Positions 22,629 through 33,395 of a DNA stretch of 64,000 bases are shown one piece after another (positions within the stretch are counted from its first letter, which is position 1; every line of letters begins with the position of its first letter). Both the position numbers and the translations under genes were made by a program. The DNA is from Camarhynchus parvulus. Lineage: Eukaryota; Chordata; Aves; Passeriformes; Thraupidae. The DNA lies in NCBI RefSeq assembly GCF_901933205.1, contig NC_044573.1:112713702-112777701 (forward strand), given 5' to 3'. Below the pieces are notes generated by a model. That model had not been told where the DNA came from. It saw nothing but the letters and a program-made list of their open reading frames with translations, and ran no database searches.

Positions 22629-22710
22629 CCGTGCGTGTCTGTGCGTGTTTGTTTCCGCAGGGCCGGTGCCAGCCGTGCCCACGTGCCAAGGGCTCTCTGT
22701 GTCTCCGCAG

Positions 22711-22870
22711 GCGCAGGCCGCGGGCTCGGCCCAGCCCTCGCCCACCCATGGCCGCCCACCCGCCGGGCCCGTGCCCCAGCGCTCGGCCTCGGCCGGCTCC
22801 ACACCCACACACGGAGCCCAGGACGCGCTGCCGGGGCTCGGGGGCGACGTGCATGAGGCCTTCACACAAG
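22711..22870 (+). CDS. DTNB: Beta-dystrobrevin, internal coding exon (Ser/Pro/Thr-rich linker after the coiled coil)
   Basis: This exon codes for 53 residues plus the first base of a glycine codon. It begins after an acceptor (gtctccgcag ending at 22710) and ends at a donor (caag|gtgagc). The translation includes the motifs [18 protein letters not shown] and [10 protein letters not shown], which match my memory of the segment of vertebrate beta-dystrobrevin between the coiled coil and the C-terminus. Dystrobrevins are cytoplasmic partners of dystrophin and syntrophins in the membrane-linked dystrophin complex; this linker has no catalytic role. The exon is very GC-rich, unlike the more AT-rich mammalian version. 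A second acceptor-like site (gtttccgcag ending at 22660) lies 50 bp upstream but would break the frame. The exon is preceded by GT-rich tandem arrays and followed within 100 bp by CR1 sequence. Alternative: alpha-dystrobrevin (DTNA), which fits less well. Confidence 0.9.
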
Positions 22871-22894
22871 GTGAGCACCCTGGGGACGAGCCAC

Positions 22895-23110
22895 TGCGCC
22901 ATGAGCGGGCGTGGGGAGGGATTGTGCCCTGGGAGGGTGCCCAGAGCAGCTGGGGCTGCCCCTGGATCCCTGGCAGTGCCCGGGGCCAGGCTGGACACTG
23001 GCACACCCTGGCACAGTGGCAGTGTCCCTGCCATGGCAGGGGTGGCACTGGGGGGGCTCTGAGCTCCCTTCCCACCCATCCCAGTTGGGATCCTGGCATC
23101 CCAAGGTGCT
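22895..23110 (+). mobile_element. CR1 fragment, 3' end
   Basis: Forward CR1 blocks (ctggcacagtggcagtgtcc, ccatggcaggggtggcac) ending gagctcccttcccacccatc. It begins within 30 bp of the DTNB exon end. From 22971 it is part of a larger duplication with 40659 onward. Confidence 0.88.
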
Positions 23111-23420
23111 GCTGCCTGCGATGGCTCCGGGCTGGGCTTCTCATTCTCAGCACCCAAATCCTGTGGGGTGCAGATCTGGGGGGTTCAAGGGAACAACTGA
23201 GCTCTGGGGAGATCCTGGAGCCCCTGGCAGGGCCTGAAGGGGCTCCAGGAGAGCTGCAGAGGGACTGGGGACAAGGCCTGGAGGGACAGGACACAGGGAA
23301 TGGCTCCCACTGCCAGAGGGCAGGGCTGGGTGGGATATTGGGAATGAGGGAATTGTGCCCTGGCAGGGTGGGCAGGCCCTGGCACAGGGTGCCCACCCTG
23401 GATCCCTGGCAGTGCCCAGG
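22971..23420. repeat. Long direct repeat, copy 1 (partner at 40659-41107)
   Basis: From tggcagtgcc to about 23420 the sequence is nearly identical to 40659-41107 at a constant offset of 17,688 bp (17,687 after one indel). The match includes the roughly 100-bp non-CR1 spacer between two CR1 pieces, so it is a duplication and not two insertions of one family. Confidence 0.93.
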
Positions 23421-23530
23421 GCCAGGCTGGACACTGGGCTGGGAGCACCTGGGACAGTGGGAGGTGTCCCTGGAGCTTTTGGAACCAGGTGATCTTTAAG
23501 GTCCTTCCCACCCACACCATCCCCTGATCC
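23200..23530 (+). mobile_element. CR1 fragment, 3' end
   Basis: agctctggggagatcctgga, ctccaggagagctgcagagg, ggcagggctgggtgggatat, ccctggcacagggtgcccac and a tail tgatctttaaggtccttccc...ccatcccctgatcc. Confidence 0.9.
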
Positions 23531-24369
23531 CACATACCAGACACACACAACTCACCATGTCAAGGCAATCATCACAAACCCCTTTCGTGTGCCCAAATTG
23601 AGGGCACACTTTGAGTCTTTTGAACTTAATGAAGTTAATTTCTTTTTCCGAAGATGATCTTCCCTGAAGGGAACTTACACCCACAAATCATTTAAGAATA
23701 AAACCTTACAAACCTGCCGTGTTTACAAACCTGGTGGTTGCACTGCCAGAAGAAACACAAGGGGTTTCGAGGCTCTTTTCTCCTTGTTGGCCCATCCAGA
23801 GCTTTTCATCTTCAGTGCTCCAGGACCATCCTGGAATGTGGAGCTGGGAGCAGCACAGCAGCAGGGCCTGGTGTTCCCATCTCTGGCAAACGCGGAGTTT
23901 CTTTGTGGACATCCCCTCTTGGAAGCTGCACCTCCTTGATGTTCTCCTCTCTGCCAGTGGAGAAAGGACAGAAAATCCTCCTGTCCCTATGGCACAGTGT
24001 GGGCAGAGCCAAGGGATGAGCAGCTATCCACAAAGGTTGGACTTGATGGTCTCGGAGGTGTTTTCCAACTTCAGTATTTCTGTAATTATCTCTGTGGACC
24101 TGATGGTGCTCCCTGGGGAATCCTGCTGGGAATCACATGCCTGATTCCTGGGCAGTGAACGAGAACCCTCACCTCACCAGAGGTGGTTTGTTTCTGTAAA
24201 ATCTGACAGGCCTTCTCAGCTGGACGGGGTTTCTCATCCCAGGGAGGGAACGTTGTGAATGGAAGCATCAAATCCCTTCATCAGGTGGCCAGGTTCCTTC
24301 TCCAAACAAACCAAACATGGGAAGGAACCTGGCAGAAGCGAGGCTGCACCTCAGACCAAACAGGCTTTA
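23531..24369. other. Unique intronic sequence with one CR1 tail
   Basis: The stretch ggttggacttgatggtctcg...tttccaacttcagtatttct (24033-24088) is the last part of a forward CR1. The rest is unassigned; no exon recognised. Confidence 0.5.
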
Positions 24370-25140
24370 GGTAACAGGGTATGTTTGTCAGTACTCACTG
24401 CAGGTGTGACAGGTTTAGTGTAGGTGTAACAGGTTTAGTGTGTATTTGTCAGTGCTCACTGCAGGTGTGACAGGTGTAGTGTGTATTTATCAGTGCTCAC
24501 TGCAGGTGTGACAGGTTCAGTTTATTTTGTGCTAGGTGTGACAGGTTCAGTGTGTTTATCAGTGCTCACTGGAGGTGTGACAGGTTCAGTGTGTTTATCA
24601 GTGCTCACTGCAGGTGTAACAGGTGTAGTGTGTGTTTGTCAGTGCTCACTGGAGGTGTGACAGGTTTAGTGTAGGTGTAACAGGTTTAGTGTGTATTTGT
24701 CAGTGCTCACTGCAGGTGTAACAGGTGTAGTGTGTATCTATCAGTGCTCACTGCAGGTGTGACAGGTTTAGTGTAGGTGTGACAGGTTCAGTGTGTATCT
24801 ATCAGTGCTCACTGGAGGTGTGACAGGTTCAGTGTGTTTATCAGTGCTCACTGCAGGTGTGACAGGTTTAGTGTAGGTGTGACAGGTTCAGTGTGTTTAT
24901 CAGTGCTCACTGGAGGTGTAACAGGTGTAGTGTGTATCTATCAGTGCTCACTGCAGGTGTGACAGGTTCAGTGTAGGTGTGACAGGTTCAGTGTGTTTAT
25001 CAGTGCTCACTGCAGGTGTGACAGGTTCAGTGTGTTTTATCAGTGCTCACTGCAGGTGTGACAGGTGTAGTGTGTGTTTGTCAGTGCTCACTGCAGGTGT
25101 GACAGGTTCAGTGTGTATCTATCAGTGCTCACTGGAGGTG
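24370..25140. repeat. Minisatellite, about 38 bp unit with a short 16 bp variant
   Basis: Copies of atcagtgctcactgcaggtg plus tgacaggttcagtgtgttt; some copies insert only tagtgtaggtgtgacaggt. About 20 units. Confidence 0.96.
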
Positions 25141-25225
25141 ACCTTCTGGAATGATCTTTGCCCTGACCTGAAGGAACTGCTGCCAGAAGAAGGTGGGGGA
25201 AGAGGCTGTGAAATGGCAGCAGAGG

Positions 25226-25600
25226 AGCAGGAGTGCCAGTGAACCTCAGGTGTGGCAGTGAACACCTAACTGGTGCAAATGAACACCTAACTGGTGCCAG
25301 TGGGCACCTCAGGAGTGCCAGTGAGCACCTCAGGAGTGCCAGTGAACCTCAGGAGTGCCAGTGGACACCTAACTGGTGCAAATGAACACCTAACGGGTGC
25401 CAGTGGGCACCTCAGGAGTGCCAGTGAACCTCAGGAGTGGCAGTGAACCTCAGGTGTGGCAGTGAACACCTAACTGGTGCAAATGAACACCTAACTGGTG
25501 CCAGTGGGCACCTCAGGAGTGCCAGTGGGCACCTCAGGAGTGCCAGTGAACCTCAGGGGTGCCAGTGGACACCTAACTGGTGCCAGTGAGCACTTGTAGC
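25226..25600. repeat. Minisatellite, about 21 bp unit in higher-order groups
   Basis: Units gtgaacacctaactggtgc, caaatgaacacctaactggt and gggcacctcaggagtgccag recur in the same order with a period of about 150-180 bp. Confidence 0.95.
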
Positions 25601-26262
25601 TGGTTTTTGGTGCTGCAGCAGCAGCAGGAGTGCTGTGGATGGCCCCTCTGGGCCCTGCAGCTCCTCTGGGAGAAGGACATGCCTTCTCCCCGTGCCATGG
25701 GCAGGAGCAGAGAGCAGAGCAGCCTTTCCAGGAGGCAGCATGCCAACACCAGCAGCCAGCACCCCATCTGTGTGCTGGGGGTGGCCCAGTCCCCTCCTCT
25801 CCATCTCCACAGCGAGTTTGTTGCTGCAGCCCAGAGCTCTCTGCTGAATTCCTCAGCACTGCCTCTCCTTCCCCCTGTGCAGGATCCCTTTCTGAGCCCA
25901 GGATGGGCACAGAGCTCCCTGAGCCCCAGGAGGAGCCCAGGATCCATTCCGTGGCTCCCCCTGCCCTGTGTTTGTGAGGAGCACAAGGGAGGGAACAGGC
26001 TCAAGCTGCTTGGAGCTCCTGTTTATGGCAGGACATGCAGATGCTGGATCTTTGCTCATTTTCCAGCCTTCCCTGGCATCCCTGTTGGTTCTGTGTCCAT
26101 CTGCCTTTTCCTGGGAAGGTGCAGAGGCCATGGCCAGGCAAACTCCTCCAGCAGAGTCACCCCAGCGTGTTCTTCACCTCCTCCTTGAGCTGATGGATCC
26201 ATCAGGGGCTCCTGGCTGCCTCTGCCTAAGGACTGCCCCTTCCTCAGGACCTGCTGTGGCTT
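25601..26262. other. Unique intronic sequence
   Basis: No exon recognised; reading frames here show no known domain. Confidence 0.5.
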
Positions 26263-26468
26263 CCCCAGGTTTTTATCTTGTGGCTTTCCCAGGTTTTGAA
26301 CTTGTGGCTTTTCCAGGTTAACTAGTAGCTTTCCCAGATTTTTATCCCATTTGTGGCTTTCCCAGGTTTTTAACTTGTGGCTTTCCCAGATTTTTATCTT
26401 GTGGCTTTCCCAGATTTTTATCTTGTGGCTTTCCCAGGTTTTTATCTTGTGGCTTTCCCAGTTTTTAA
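26263..26468. repeat. Minisatellite, 23 bp unit, about nine copies
   Basis: tttttatcttgtggctttcc plus cag, with acttg/atccca variants. Confidence 0.96.
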
Positions 26469-27239
26469 CACCTGACAGCATCCCAGATATGCATTGTGAG
26501 GAACCAGGTGTCAGTGGGGACCAAAACAAACCCAAGACACCCCTCAGCACCCTGATTCTACTTCAGCAAAAGCATTTCAGTTGCTCCTGCTAGCTTTTGC
26601 ACATCCACCAGACATTAAAAGTGGGGTGGTTGCACCTCTTGCTGCGCTGAGGCACAGAGGGCAGGGACACCAAGGGCCGTTTTTCCTCCCACGAGCTGCC
26701 CCATTACTGGGGGAGGACTCTGGAGCAGGAAGGCTTTGAAGAACTGAACCGCAGAGATCTTGGTCTTACAGTCTTGAGATTCGAAAAGTTTCCTCCTTAG
26801 ATGATCTCCTGATGTTCCACCCAGCAGAGGATCACCGAGGTTGCACTGGGATGATGACCAAGTATGGGTTTAGAATAAAACCTGGTGGTTTCTGGTGAAA
26901 TACTCAGATGCAGAGGCCACCACCTAATTAGTAAATCAGTTCTGCTGCTGAGCACCTTGGAAGAGAAGAAGACAGTCCCTGGGGAGCCCTCGGAGCCCCC
27001 AGTGCCCACAGCAAGGTTCCTCTCATGACCAGCACGGCGGGGCTGATTCTCTCGCAGGAGAACGTCCTGCAAGAGCAGACTCTGCCCTCATTCCCCTGCA
27101 GTGCTCCTCCCAGAAAGGCAATCTGCACAATTAGTGCTGTTTCGCATTAATCACACTAAATCAGGCAGGGCCAGGGCCAGCAGAGAGCACAGGAAGCAGA
27201 AGAAAATGTCAATTTTTTCACTTAATAAAATAATTGAGT
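26469..27239. other. Unique intronic sequence
   Basis: No exon or repeat recognised; includes tcgcattaatcacactaaatc near 27140. Confidence 0.5.
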
Positions 27240-27424
27240 GTCCCAGGCAGGAGATGTCTGGGTGGGCTTGGTGACATTGTCCAGCTGCTCCACAGCAGGG
27301 ACACCACCCCAGGCTGCTCCAGCCTGGCCTTGAGCCCTTCCAGGGCTGGGCACATCCCAGATCCAAGGGGGTCGTGGCCTTCAGGAGGCCCCACAGCCCT
27401 GTGGGGTGAACCCTGTGCCACTTT
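27240..27424 (-). mobile_element. CR1 fragment
   Basis: Reverse CR1 style: gtgacattgtccagctgctc, cagggacaccaccccaggct, gccttgagcccttccagggc, ending in a gtagaaataaataaataaa A-rich stretch. Confidence 0.65.
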
Positions 27425-27840
27425 GTAGTAGAAATAAATAAATAAATAAATTTTTTAGGAATTTTAAATTTTTTATTGATAATATAAAGAAATAAAGTTT
27501 AAAATATTCTTTACACCCTTTTAAAATCTTAAACCTACTTTACCTTTCTCCTAATCCTATCTCACAACAAAAAAATAAATACATTAATAATTAACCAGCT
27601 GTAAAACCCACCATACTCAAAAAAAATCTCAAAAAATCAAAATAAACAAACCAAAACCTCTACACAAAATTAGTGGTTTTGTTTTGTTTCTTTTTTGCTA
27701 ATTAAAAAACAAAAAATGGTTTTTGTCTTTAGCATGTGTGTTTCAAAAAACATATTTCGTTTTTTAGTATTTTAATAGACTATGAGTTATACAAAAAGTT
27801 TTATATTACTTTCCTAAATTTCTTTTTATTCTAAACAATA
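27425..27840. repeat. AT-rich low-complexity block
   Basis: A/T-rich with aaataaat, taattaaaaaac and caaaaaa runs. No gene. Confidence 0.85.
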
Positions 27841-27904
27841 ACACAGCCCATGCTCTCCTGGCTCTTCTGGCCCAGCTGTGGCCACTGGTGATGGGGCCAC
27901 TGGT

Positions 27905-29158
27905 GGTCACTGGTCCAGCAGGGTGACCAGGGCAGTGCTGCTGTCCAGGGTGACCAGGTCAGTGCTGCTGTCCAGGGTGACCAGGGCACTGCTGCTGTCC
28001 CAAGTGACCAGGGCACTGCTGCTGTCCAGGGTGACCAGGGCACTGCTGCTGTCCCAAGTGACCAGGGCACTGCTGCTGTCCAGGGTGACCAGGTCAGTGC
28101 TGCTGTCCAGGGTGACCAGGGCACTGCTGCTGTCCAGGGTGACCAGGTCAGTGCTGCTGTCCAGCAGGGTGACCAGGTCAGTGCTGCTGTCCAGAGTGAC
28201 CAGGGCACTGCTGCTGTCCAGGGTGACCAGGTCAGTGCTGCTGTCCAGGGTGACCAGGGCACTGCTGCTGTCCAGAGTGACCAGGGCACTGCTGCTGTCC
28301 AGGGTGACCAGGGCACTGCTGCTGTCCCAAGTGACCAGGGCACTGCTGCTGTCCAGGGTGACCAGGGCACTGCTGCTGTCCAGGGTGACCAGGGCACTGC
28401 TGCTGTCCAGCAGGGTGACCAGGTCAGTGCTGCTGTCCAGGGTGACCAGGGCACTGCTGCTGTCCAGCAGGGTGACCAGGGCACTGCTGCTATCCAGCAG
28501 GGTGACCAGGGCACTGCTGCTGTCCAGGGTGACCAGGACACTGCTGCTGTCCCAAGTGACCAGGTCAGTGCTGCTGTCCAGCAGGGTGACCAGGGCACTG
28601 CTGCTGTCCCAAGTGACCAGGTCAGTGCTGCTGTCCAGGGTGACCAGGGCACTGCTGCTGTCCAGGGTGACCAGGACACTGCTGCTGTCCAGCAGGGTGA
28701 CCAGGGCACTGCTGCTGTCCAAGTGACCAGGTCAGTGCTGCTGTCCAGCAGGGTGACCAGGGCACTGCTGCTGTCCCAAGTGACCAGGTCAGTGCTGCTG
28801 TCCAGGGTGACCAGGACACTGCTGCTGTCCAGCAGGGTGACCAGGGCACTGCTGCTGTCCAGGGTGACCAGGACACTGCTGCTGTCCCAAGTGACCAGGG
28901 CACTGCTGCTGTCCAGGGTGACCAGGACACTGCTGCTGTCCAGCAGGGTGACCAGGGCACTGCTGCTGTCCAGGGTGACCAGGACACTGCTGCTGTCCCA
29001 AGTGACCAGGACTGCTGCTGTCCAGGGTGACCAGGACACTGCTGCTGTCCAGCAGGGTGACCAGGGCACTGCTGCTGTCCAGGGTGACCAGGACACTGCT
29101 GCTGTCCAGCAAGGTGACCAGGGCACTGCTGCTGTCCAGCAGGGTGACCAGGGAATGT
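27905..29158. repeat. Minisatellite, 27 bp unit
   Basis: About 45 copies of ggtgaccagggcactgctgc plus tgtccag. Variants: gtca or gaca for ggca, cccaa or cagca joints. Three forms recur in runs, so there is higher-order structure. Long LLLS/SSALVT-type frames are repeat artefacts. Confidence 0.98.
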
Positions 29159-29279
29159 CCAGGCAGCTCGGGGTCACCAGGGCCAGCTCAGAGGATTCCT
29201 TCCTTCAGGAAGGAGGAGAATTCCAACACTTGATCCCACTCGGACCTCCCAGCCCTGAGGGTGGGAGGAGCAGCCAGGG

Positions 29280-29740
29280 GCTGTCACTGTCACTGTCACC
29301 GTCACTGTCACCATCACTGTCACTGTCACTGTCACTGTCACTGTCACTGTCACTGCCATGTCACTGCCATGTCACTGTCACTGTCGCTGTCACTGTTACT
29401 GTCACTGTCACTGTCACTGTCACTGTCACTGCCATGTCACTGCCATGTCACTGTCACTGCCACTGTCACTGTCGCTGTCACTGTTACTGTCACTGCCATG
29501 TCACTGTCATGTCACTGTCACTGTCGCTGTCACTGTCGCTGTCACTGCCACTGTCACTGTCGCTGCCACTGTCAGTGCCACTGTCACTGCCACTGTCACT
29601 GTGTCACTGTCACTGCCACTGTCACTGCCACTGCCGCTGTCAGTGTCACTGCCACTGCCACTGTCACTGCCACTGCCACTGCCACTGTCACTGTATCACT
29701 GTCACTGCCACTGTCACTGCCACTGCCGCTGTCCCAGGGT
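29280..29740. repeat. (CTGTCA)n hexanucleotide repeat
   Basis: ctgtcactgtcactgtcact with ctgcca, ctgtcg and catgtcactgc variants, about 75 units. It is followed by gggtgaccaggacatgg, which shares its core with the 27-bp array upstream. Confidence 0.98.
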
Positions 29741-29819
29741 GACCAGGACATGGGGCACACAGGGCTGTTCCAGGGGGAATCTCCTCCCTTTCCCCTGAAA
29801 CAGGAGTCTCTTCCAAGCC

Positions 29820-30235
29820 AGGTCTCATAAGCTTTTGGAGATCTCTTTCACACTTAAGATGGCTCAGCTACCTTAGAAGGTGTAAAATCAGCAGGATGGT
29901 TTTTGTGGCAGTGTTAGAAACAAAAAAGTTTTAATAAAAGGCAAAATAACAAACTCTTTACAGAGGAAAACTAATCTAAGTGCAAGAAACCCTCGTGGCT
30001 CTGGTAAAACACCTCACAAAAACTCTTAGTTTCTTTGTTCTCTTCTTTTTCTAGTGAATTGCCTAAGCAAGACTTTTTGGCTCCTGTCCAATTAACTATC
30101 CTTAAGTTTAAAATTGAGTCCCCCAAGCCCTATAAAACACCTTTCTCACTTAATCAAAAAGAAAAACTTCTAAACCTATTTCCTTTTTAAAAAGACAAAA
30201 GATCGTTTTGCCACTCCATCGGCAAAAAACACATT
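29820..30235. mobile_element. Candidate LTR-like or retroposon remnant
   Basis: About 400 bp of AT-richer, non-repetitive sequence inserted between two related satellite blocks. It contains aagttttaataaaaggcaaa and ccctataaaacacctttctc (TATA-like). Borders and family not determined. Confidence 0.4.
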
Positions 30236-31430
30236 CCTACACTCGCCTGCTTTGGGAGCCAGCCCGGGTGGGGACAGGGGCCCCTGGGCAGTGGCAGTGC
30301 AGCCCCTGCTGATGCTGTGTGTGCCCCTGCCACTGTCACTGTCACTGTCAGTGTCACTGTCACTGTCACTGTCCCGGGGTGACCAGGGCATGGAGCACAT
30401 GGGGCTGTTCCAGTTCCATGTCCCCTGCTTTGGGAGCCCCCAGGCGGGCACAGGGACCCTGGGCAGTGGCAGTGCAGCCCCTGCTGATGCTGTGTGTGCC
30501 CCTGCCACTGTCACTGTCAGTGCCACTGTCACTGTCACTGTCACTGTCACTGTCGCTGTCACTGTCACTGTCACTGTCACTGTCACTGTCGCTGTCCCAG
30601 GGTGACCAGGGCATGGAGCACACGGTGCTGTTCCAGGGTGAATCTCCATCATGTCCCCTGCTTCTGCAGCCAAGGCAGGGACAGGGGACACTGGGCAGTG
30701 GCAGTGCAGCCCCTGCTGATGCTGTGTGTGCCCCTGCCACTGCCACTGTTAGTGTCAGTGTCAGTGTCACTGTCACTGTCACTGTCACTGTGTGATCAGG
30801 GCATGGGCATCATCTCCCCTGCTTTGGGAGCCCCCCAGGTGGGGACAGGGGACACTGGGGGCAGTGGCAGTGCAGCCCCTGCTGACACTGTGTGTACCCC
30901 AGGGTGAATCCCCTCCATCTCCCCTGCTTTGGGAGCCCCCAGGCGGGGACAGGGGACCCTGGGCAGTGGCAGTGCAGCCCCTGCTGATGCTGTGTGTGCC
31001 CCTGCCACTGCCACTGTTAGTGTCAGTGTCACTGTCACTGTCACTGTCACTGTCACTGTCACTGTCACTGTGTGATCAGGGCATGGGCATCATCTCCCCT
31101 GCTTTGGGAGCCCCCAGGCGGGGACAGGGGACCCTGGGCAGTGGCAGTGCAGCCCCTGCTGACGCTCTGTGTGTGCCCCTGCCACTGTCAGTGTCAGTGT
31201 CACTGTCACTGTGTGATCAGGGCATGGGCATCATCTCCCCTGCTTTGGGAGCCCCCAGGCGGGGACAGGGGACCCTGGGGGCAGTGGCAGTGCAGCCCCT
31301 GCTGACACTGTGTGTACCCCAGGGTGAATCCCCTCCATCTCCCCTGCTTTGGGAGCCCCCAGGCGGGGACAGGGGACCCTGGGCAGTGGCAGTGCAGCCC
31401 CTGCTGACGCTCTGTGTGTGTCCCTGCCAG
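30236..31430. repeat. Higher-order satellite, 130-290 bp unit, reaching the DTNB splice acceptor
   Basis: About seven copies of a complex unit: gctttgggagcccccaggcg, gggacaggggaccctgggca, gtggcagtgcagcccctgct, gatgctgtgtgtgcccctgc, then a (CTGTCA)n run, then a g(g)gtgaccagggcatgg or gtgatcagggcatgggcatc part. The last copy ends in ctctgtgtgtgtccctgccag, the acceptor of the exon at 31431. Confidence 0.95.
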
Positions 31431-31520
31431 GTACGAGGAGGAACCTCCGCAATGACCTGCTGGTGGCAGCTGACTCCATCACCAACACCATGTCCTCGCT
31501 GGTGAAGGAGCTGCACTCGG
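31431..31520 (+). CDS. DTNB: Beta-dystrobrevin, internal coding exon (C-terminal conserved helix)
   Basis: This 90-nt exon begins and ends in phase 1. It is flanked by tccctgccag (acceptor) and tcgg|gtaagg (donor). The joined codon ggt gives Gly, followed by [20 protein letters not shown] and then SSLVKELHS. The [18 protein letters not shown] block is shared by alpha- and beta-dystrobrevin; the ending LHS and the following Glu-rich exon point to beta. Because it is symmetric, skipping it would remove 30 residues without a frameshift. The acceptor and its pyrimidine tract form the last part of a high-order tandem array (30240-31430), so the intron 3' end itself has been repeated. If the downstream intron were retained, the frame would stop after three more codons (Gly-Lys-Gly-stop). 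Confidence 0.95.
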
Positions 31521-32029
31521 GTAAGGGCTGAGGCACAGCTTGGAGATTTGCCCTTAGATTGATCTTCTGTTAAAAGTGGTTTTCTATTAACTGTTATTTC
31601 TGTTGAAGCCAGGTTTGGTTTCTGTTGTTTTCTGTAATGTGAGGTTGCATGTCCACGTTCTCAATGAAAAATCAGTTTTATAGCAAACACCACTCCCTGG
31701 GCAGAGCTGGGTGCTGATCTCAATGACACAGTCACAAGGCAGAGCAGGTTTTTGGGGGGAGTGTCCCCAAATTCCTGCAATACCTGTGCAGCAGGTGAGT
31801 CCCTCTGCCTTGACTCCCCATCAGATGATGCAACCATGTCTCAATAACTGTACAGGAGGCCAGTTCCATCCCTTGTGGTTGAACAGTGATGTGGAAAACA
31901 GATAATTACTCCCTGTGAGCCTCTTCCCCGTGGGGCTGGGGCAGCTCCTGCCTCTCCCAGGGAAGTGTCCCCTGGCCCTTGTCAGCAGCAGAGCTGGGGC
32001 CATGCAGTGCTCCAGCACGGAATCCTGCT
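31521..32029. other. DTNB intron, unique sequence
   Basis: No further exon or repeat recognised. Confidence 0.55.
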
Positions 32030-32185
32030 TCCAGGAGGGATTTCTCCACGGAAAGAAAGGGTTGTGAGGCTCTGGGAGGGGCTCTCCATGGTGCAGTGCC
32101 ATCCCTGGAGGTGCCCAGGGACAGACTGAACTCAGTGCTCTGGGCTGGGACAAACAGGGGAGCAGTCACAGCTTGGACTCTGTGG
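32030..32185 (+). mobile_element. CR1 fragment
   Basis: aagggttgtgaggctctggg, aggggctctccatggtgcag, ccatccctggaggtgcccag and ggacagactgaactcag. Confidence 0.65.
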
Positions 32186-32194
32186 AGGCCCTTT

Positions 32195-32885
32195 GGTGAA
32201 GGTGCTGTGGTTCTGCTCTGGGCCGAGGAAAAAGGGAAGTGCCCTGTGTCTGTCCCTGTCCTTTGGCAAGGTGAAGGATGCTCTGGTTCTGTTCTGAGCT
32301 GGTTTTAGTGCTGAGGAGGAAGGGAAATGCCCTGTATGTGTTCCTGCTCTTTGGCTAGGTGGAGGATGCTCTGGTTCTGTTCTGGGCTGGTTTTGCTGCT
32401 GAAGAAAAAGGGAAATGCCCTGTGTGTGTCCCTGCTCTTTAACAGGGGTGCTGTGGTTCTGTTCTGGGCTGGTTTTGGTGCTGAGGAAGAACAGAAGTGC
32501 CCTGTGTGTGTCCCTGCTCTTTAATAGGGGTGCTGTGGTTCTGTTCTGAGCTGGTTTTGCTGCTGAGGAGGAGGAAGGGAAATGCCCTGTGTCTGTTCCT
32601 GCCCCTTTCCAAGGTGGAGGATGCTCTGGTTCTGTTCTGGGCTGGTTTTGCTGCTGAAGAAAAAGGGAAATGCCCTGTGTGTGTCCCTGCTCTTTAACAG
32701 GGGTGCTGTGGTTCTGTTCGGGGCTGGTTTTGGTGCTGAGGAAGAACAGAAGTGCCCTGTGTGTGTCCCTGCTCTTTAATAAGGGTGCTGTAGTTCTGTT
32801 CTGGGCTGGTTTTAGCTCTGGTTCTGTTCTGAGCTGGTTTTGGTGCTGAGGAAGAACAGAAGTGCCCTGTGTGTGTCCCTGCTCC
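32195..32885. repeat. Minisatellite, 81-87 bp unit with a 255 bp higher-order period
   Basis: About eight copies, each with gctgtggttctgttctgggc, tggttttggtgctgaggaag and gccctgtgtgtgtccctgct. Copies 32327-32524 and 32582-32779 are nearly identical, giving a three-unit higher-order repeat of about 255 bp. Confidence 0.95.
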
Positions 32886-33185
32886 CTGCTGGAGCCAGCA
32901 CCAGGTTCCCCACACATTTTGGGTGACCCACGAGGCTCTGCCGTGGTGGTGCTGGAGCCTGCAGGGCTGAGCAGGGGGTGTCACTGCCCAGCAGTAAATC
33001 CCCTCCAGCCCCACAGCAGAGGCAGCTCGAGTTAATAAAGCTGTCCATGGATGACACAGCACCAGCAGGGCCGTGCCAAGGCCACCAGCTCCCCATAAAT
33101 CACCTCAGCTCTGCCCCCAAGGCTCAAACACCCAGAACAAACCTCTGCCCAGAGTCTGCACTCGTCCCTTTTTGCTTTCCAGAGC
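32886..33185. other. DTNB intron, unique sequence
   Basis: Nothing recognised. Confidence 0.5.
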
Positions 33186-33189
33186 AGAG

Positions 33190-33395
33190 GGAGTGTTGTA
33201 GAATCATGGAACTGTGGAATGACCGAGTCAGACCCACGGGGATCCAGCTCCTGACCCTGCCCAGGACACCCCAACAACCCCAGCCTGAGGGCATTGTCCA
33301 CAGCTTTCCCTCATCTCCATCCCCAAAGCCCCTGACCCAGCTCCAGCCACCCCCGGGTCCATCCCTGGCCACCATCCAAAGCTGTGTGGCTCACC
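33190..33395 (-). mobile_element. CR1 fragment
   Basis: Starts tgtagaatcatggaactgtg, the reversed CR1 terminal octamer region, followed by gacccacggggatccagctc and ccaggacaccccaacaaccc. Confidence 0.7.

Noticed and set aside
22661..22710. Use of the upstream acceptor at 22660 to lengthen the DTNB exon
   Set aside because: Adds 50 nt, breaks the frame relative to the family, and the added residues have no match to beta-dystrobrevin.
27831..29177. 448-codon frame rich in WSPWTAAVP and its counterpart with LLLSRVTRA
   Set aside because: 27-bp unit is a multiple of three without stops, so frames stay open on both strands.
31431..31520. Assignment of the exon to alpha-dystrobrevin (DTNA)
   Set aside because: The helix is shared, but LHS at the end and the following acidic exon ending KLQNGKDRG fit the beta gene.
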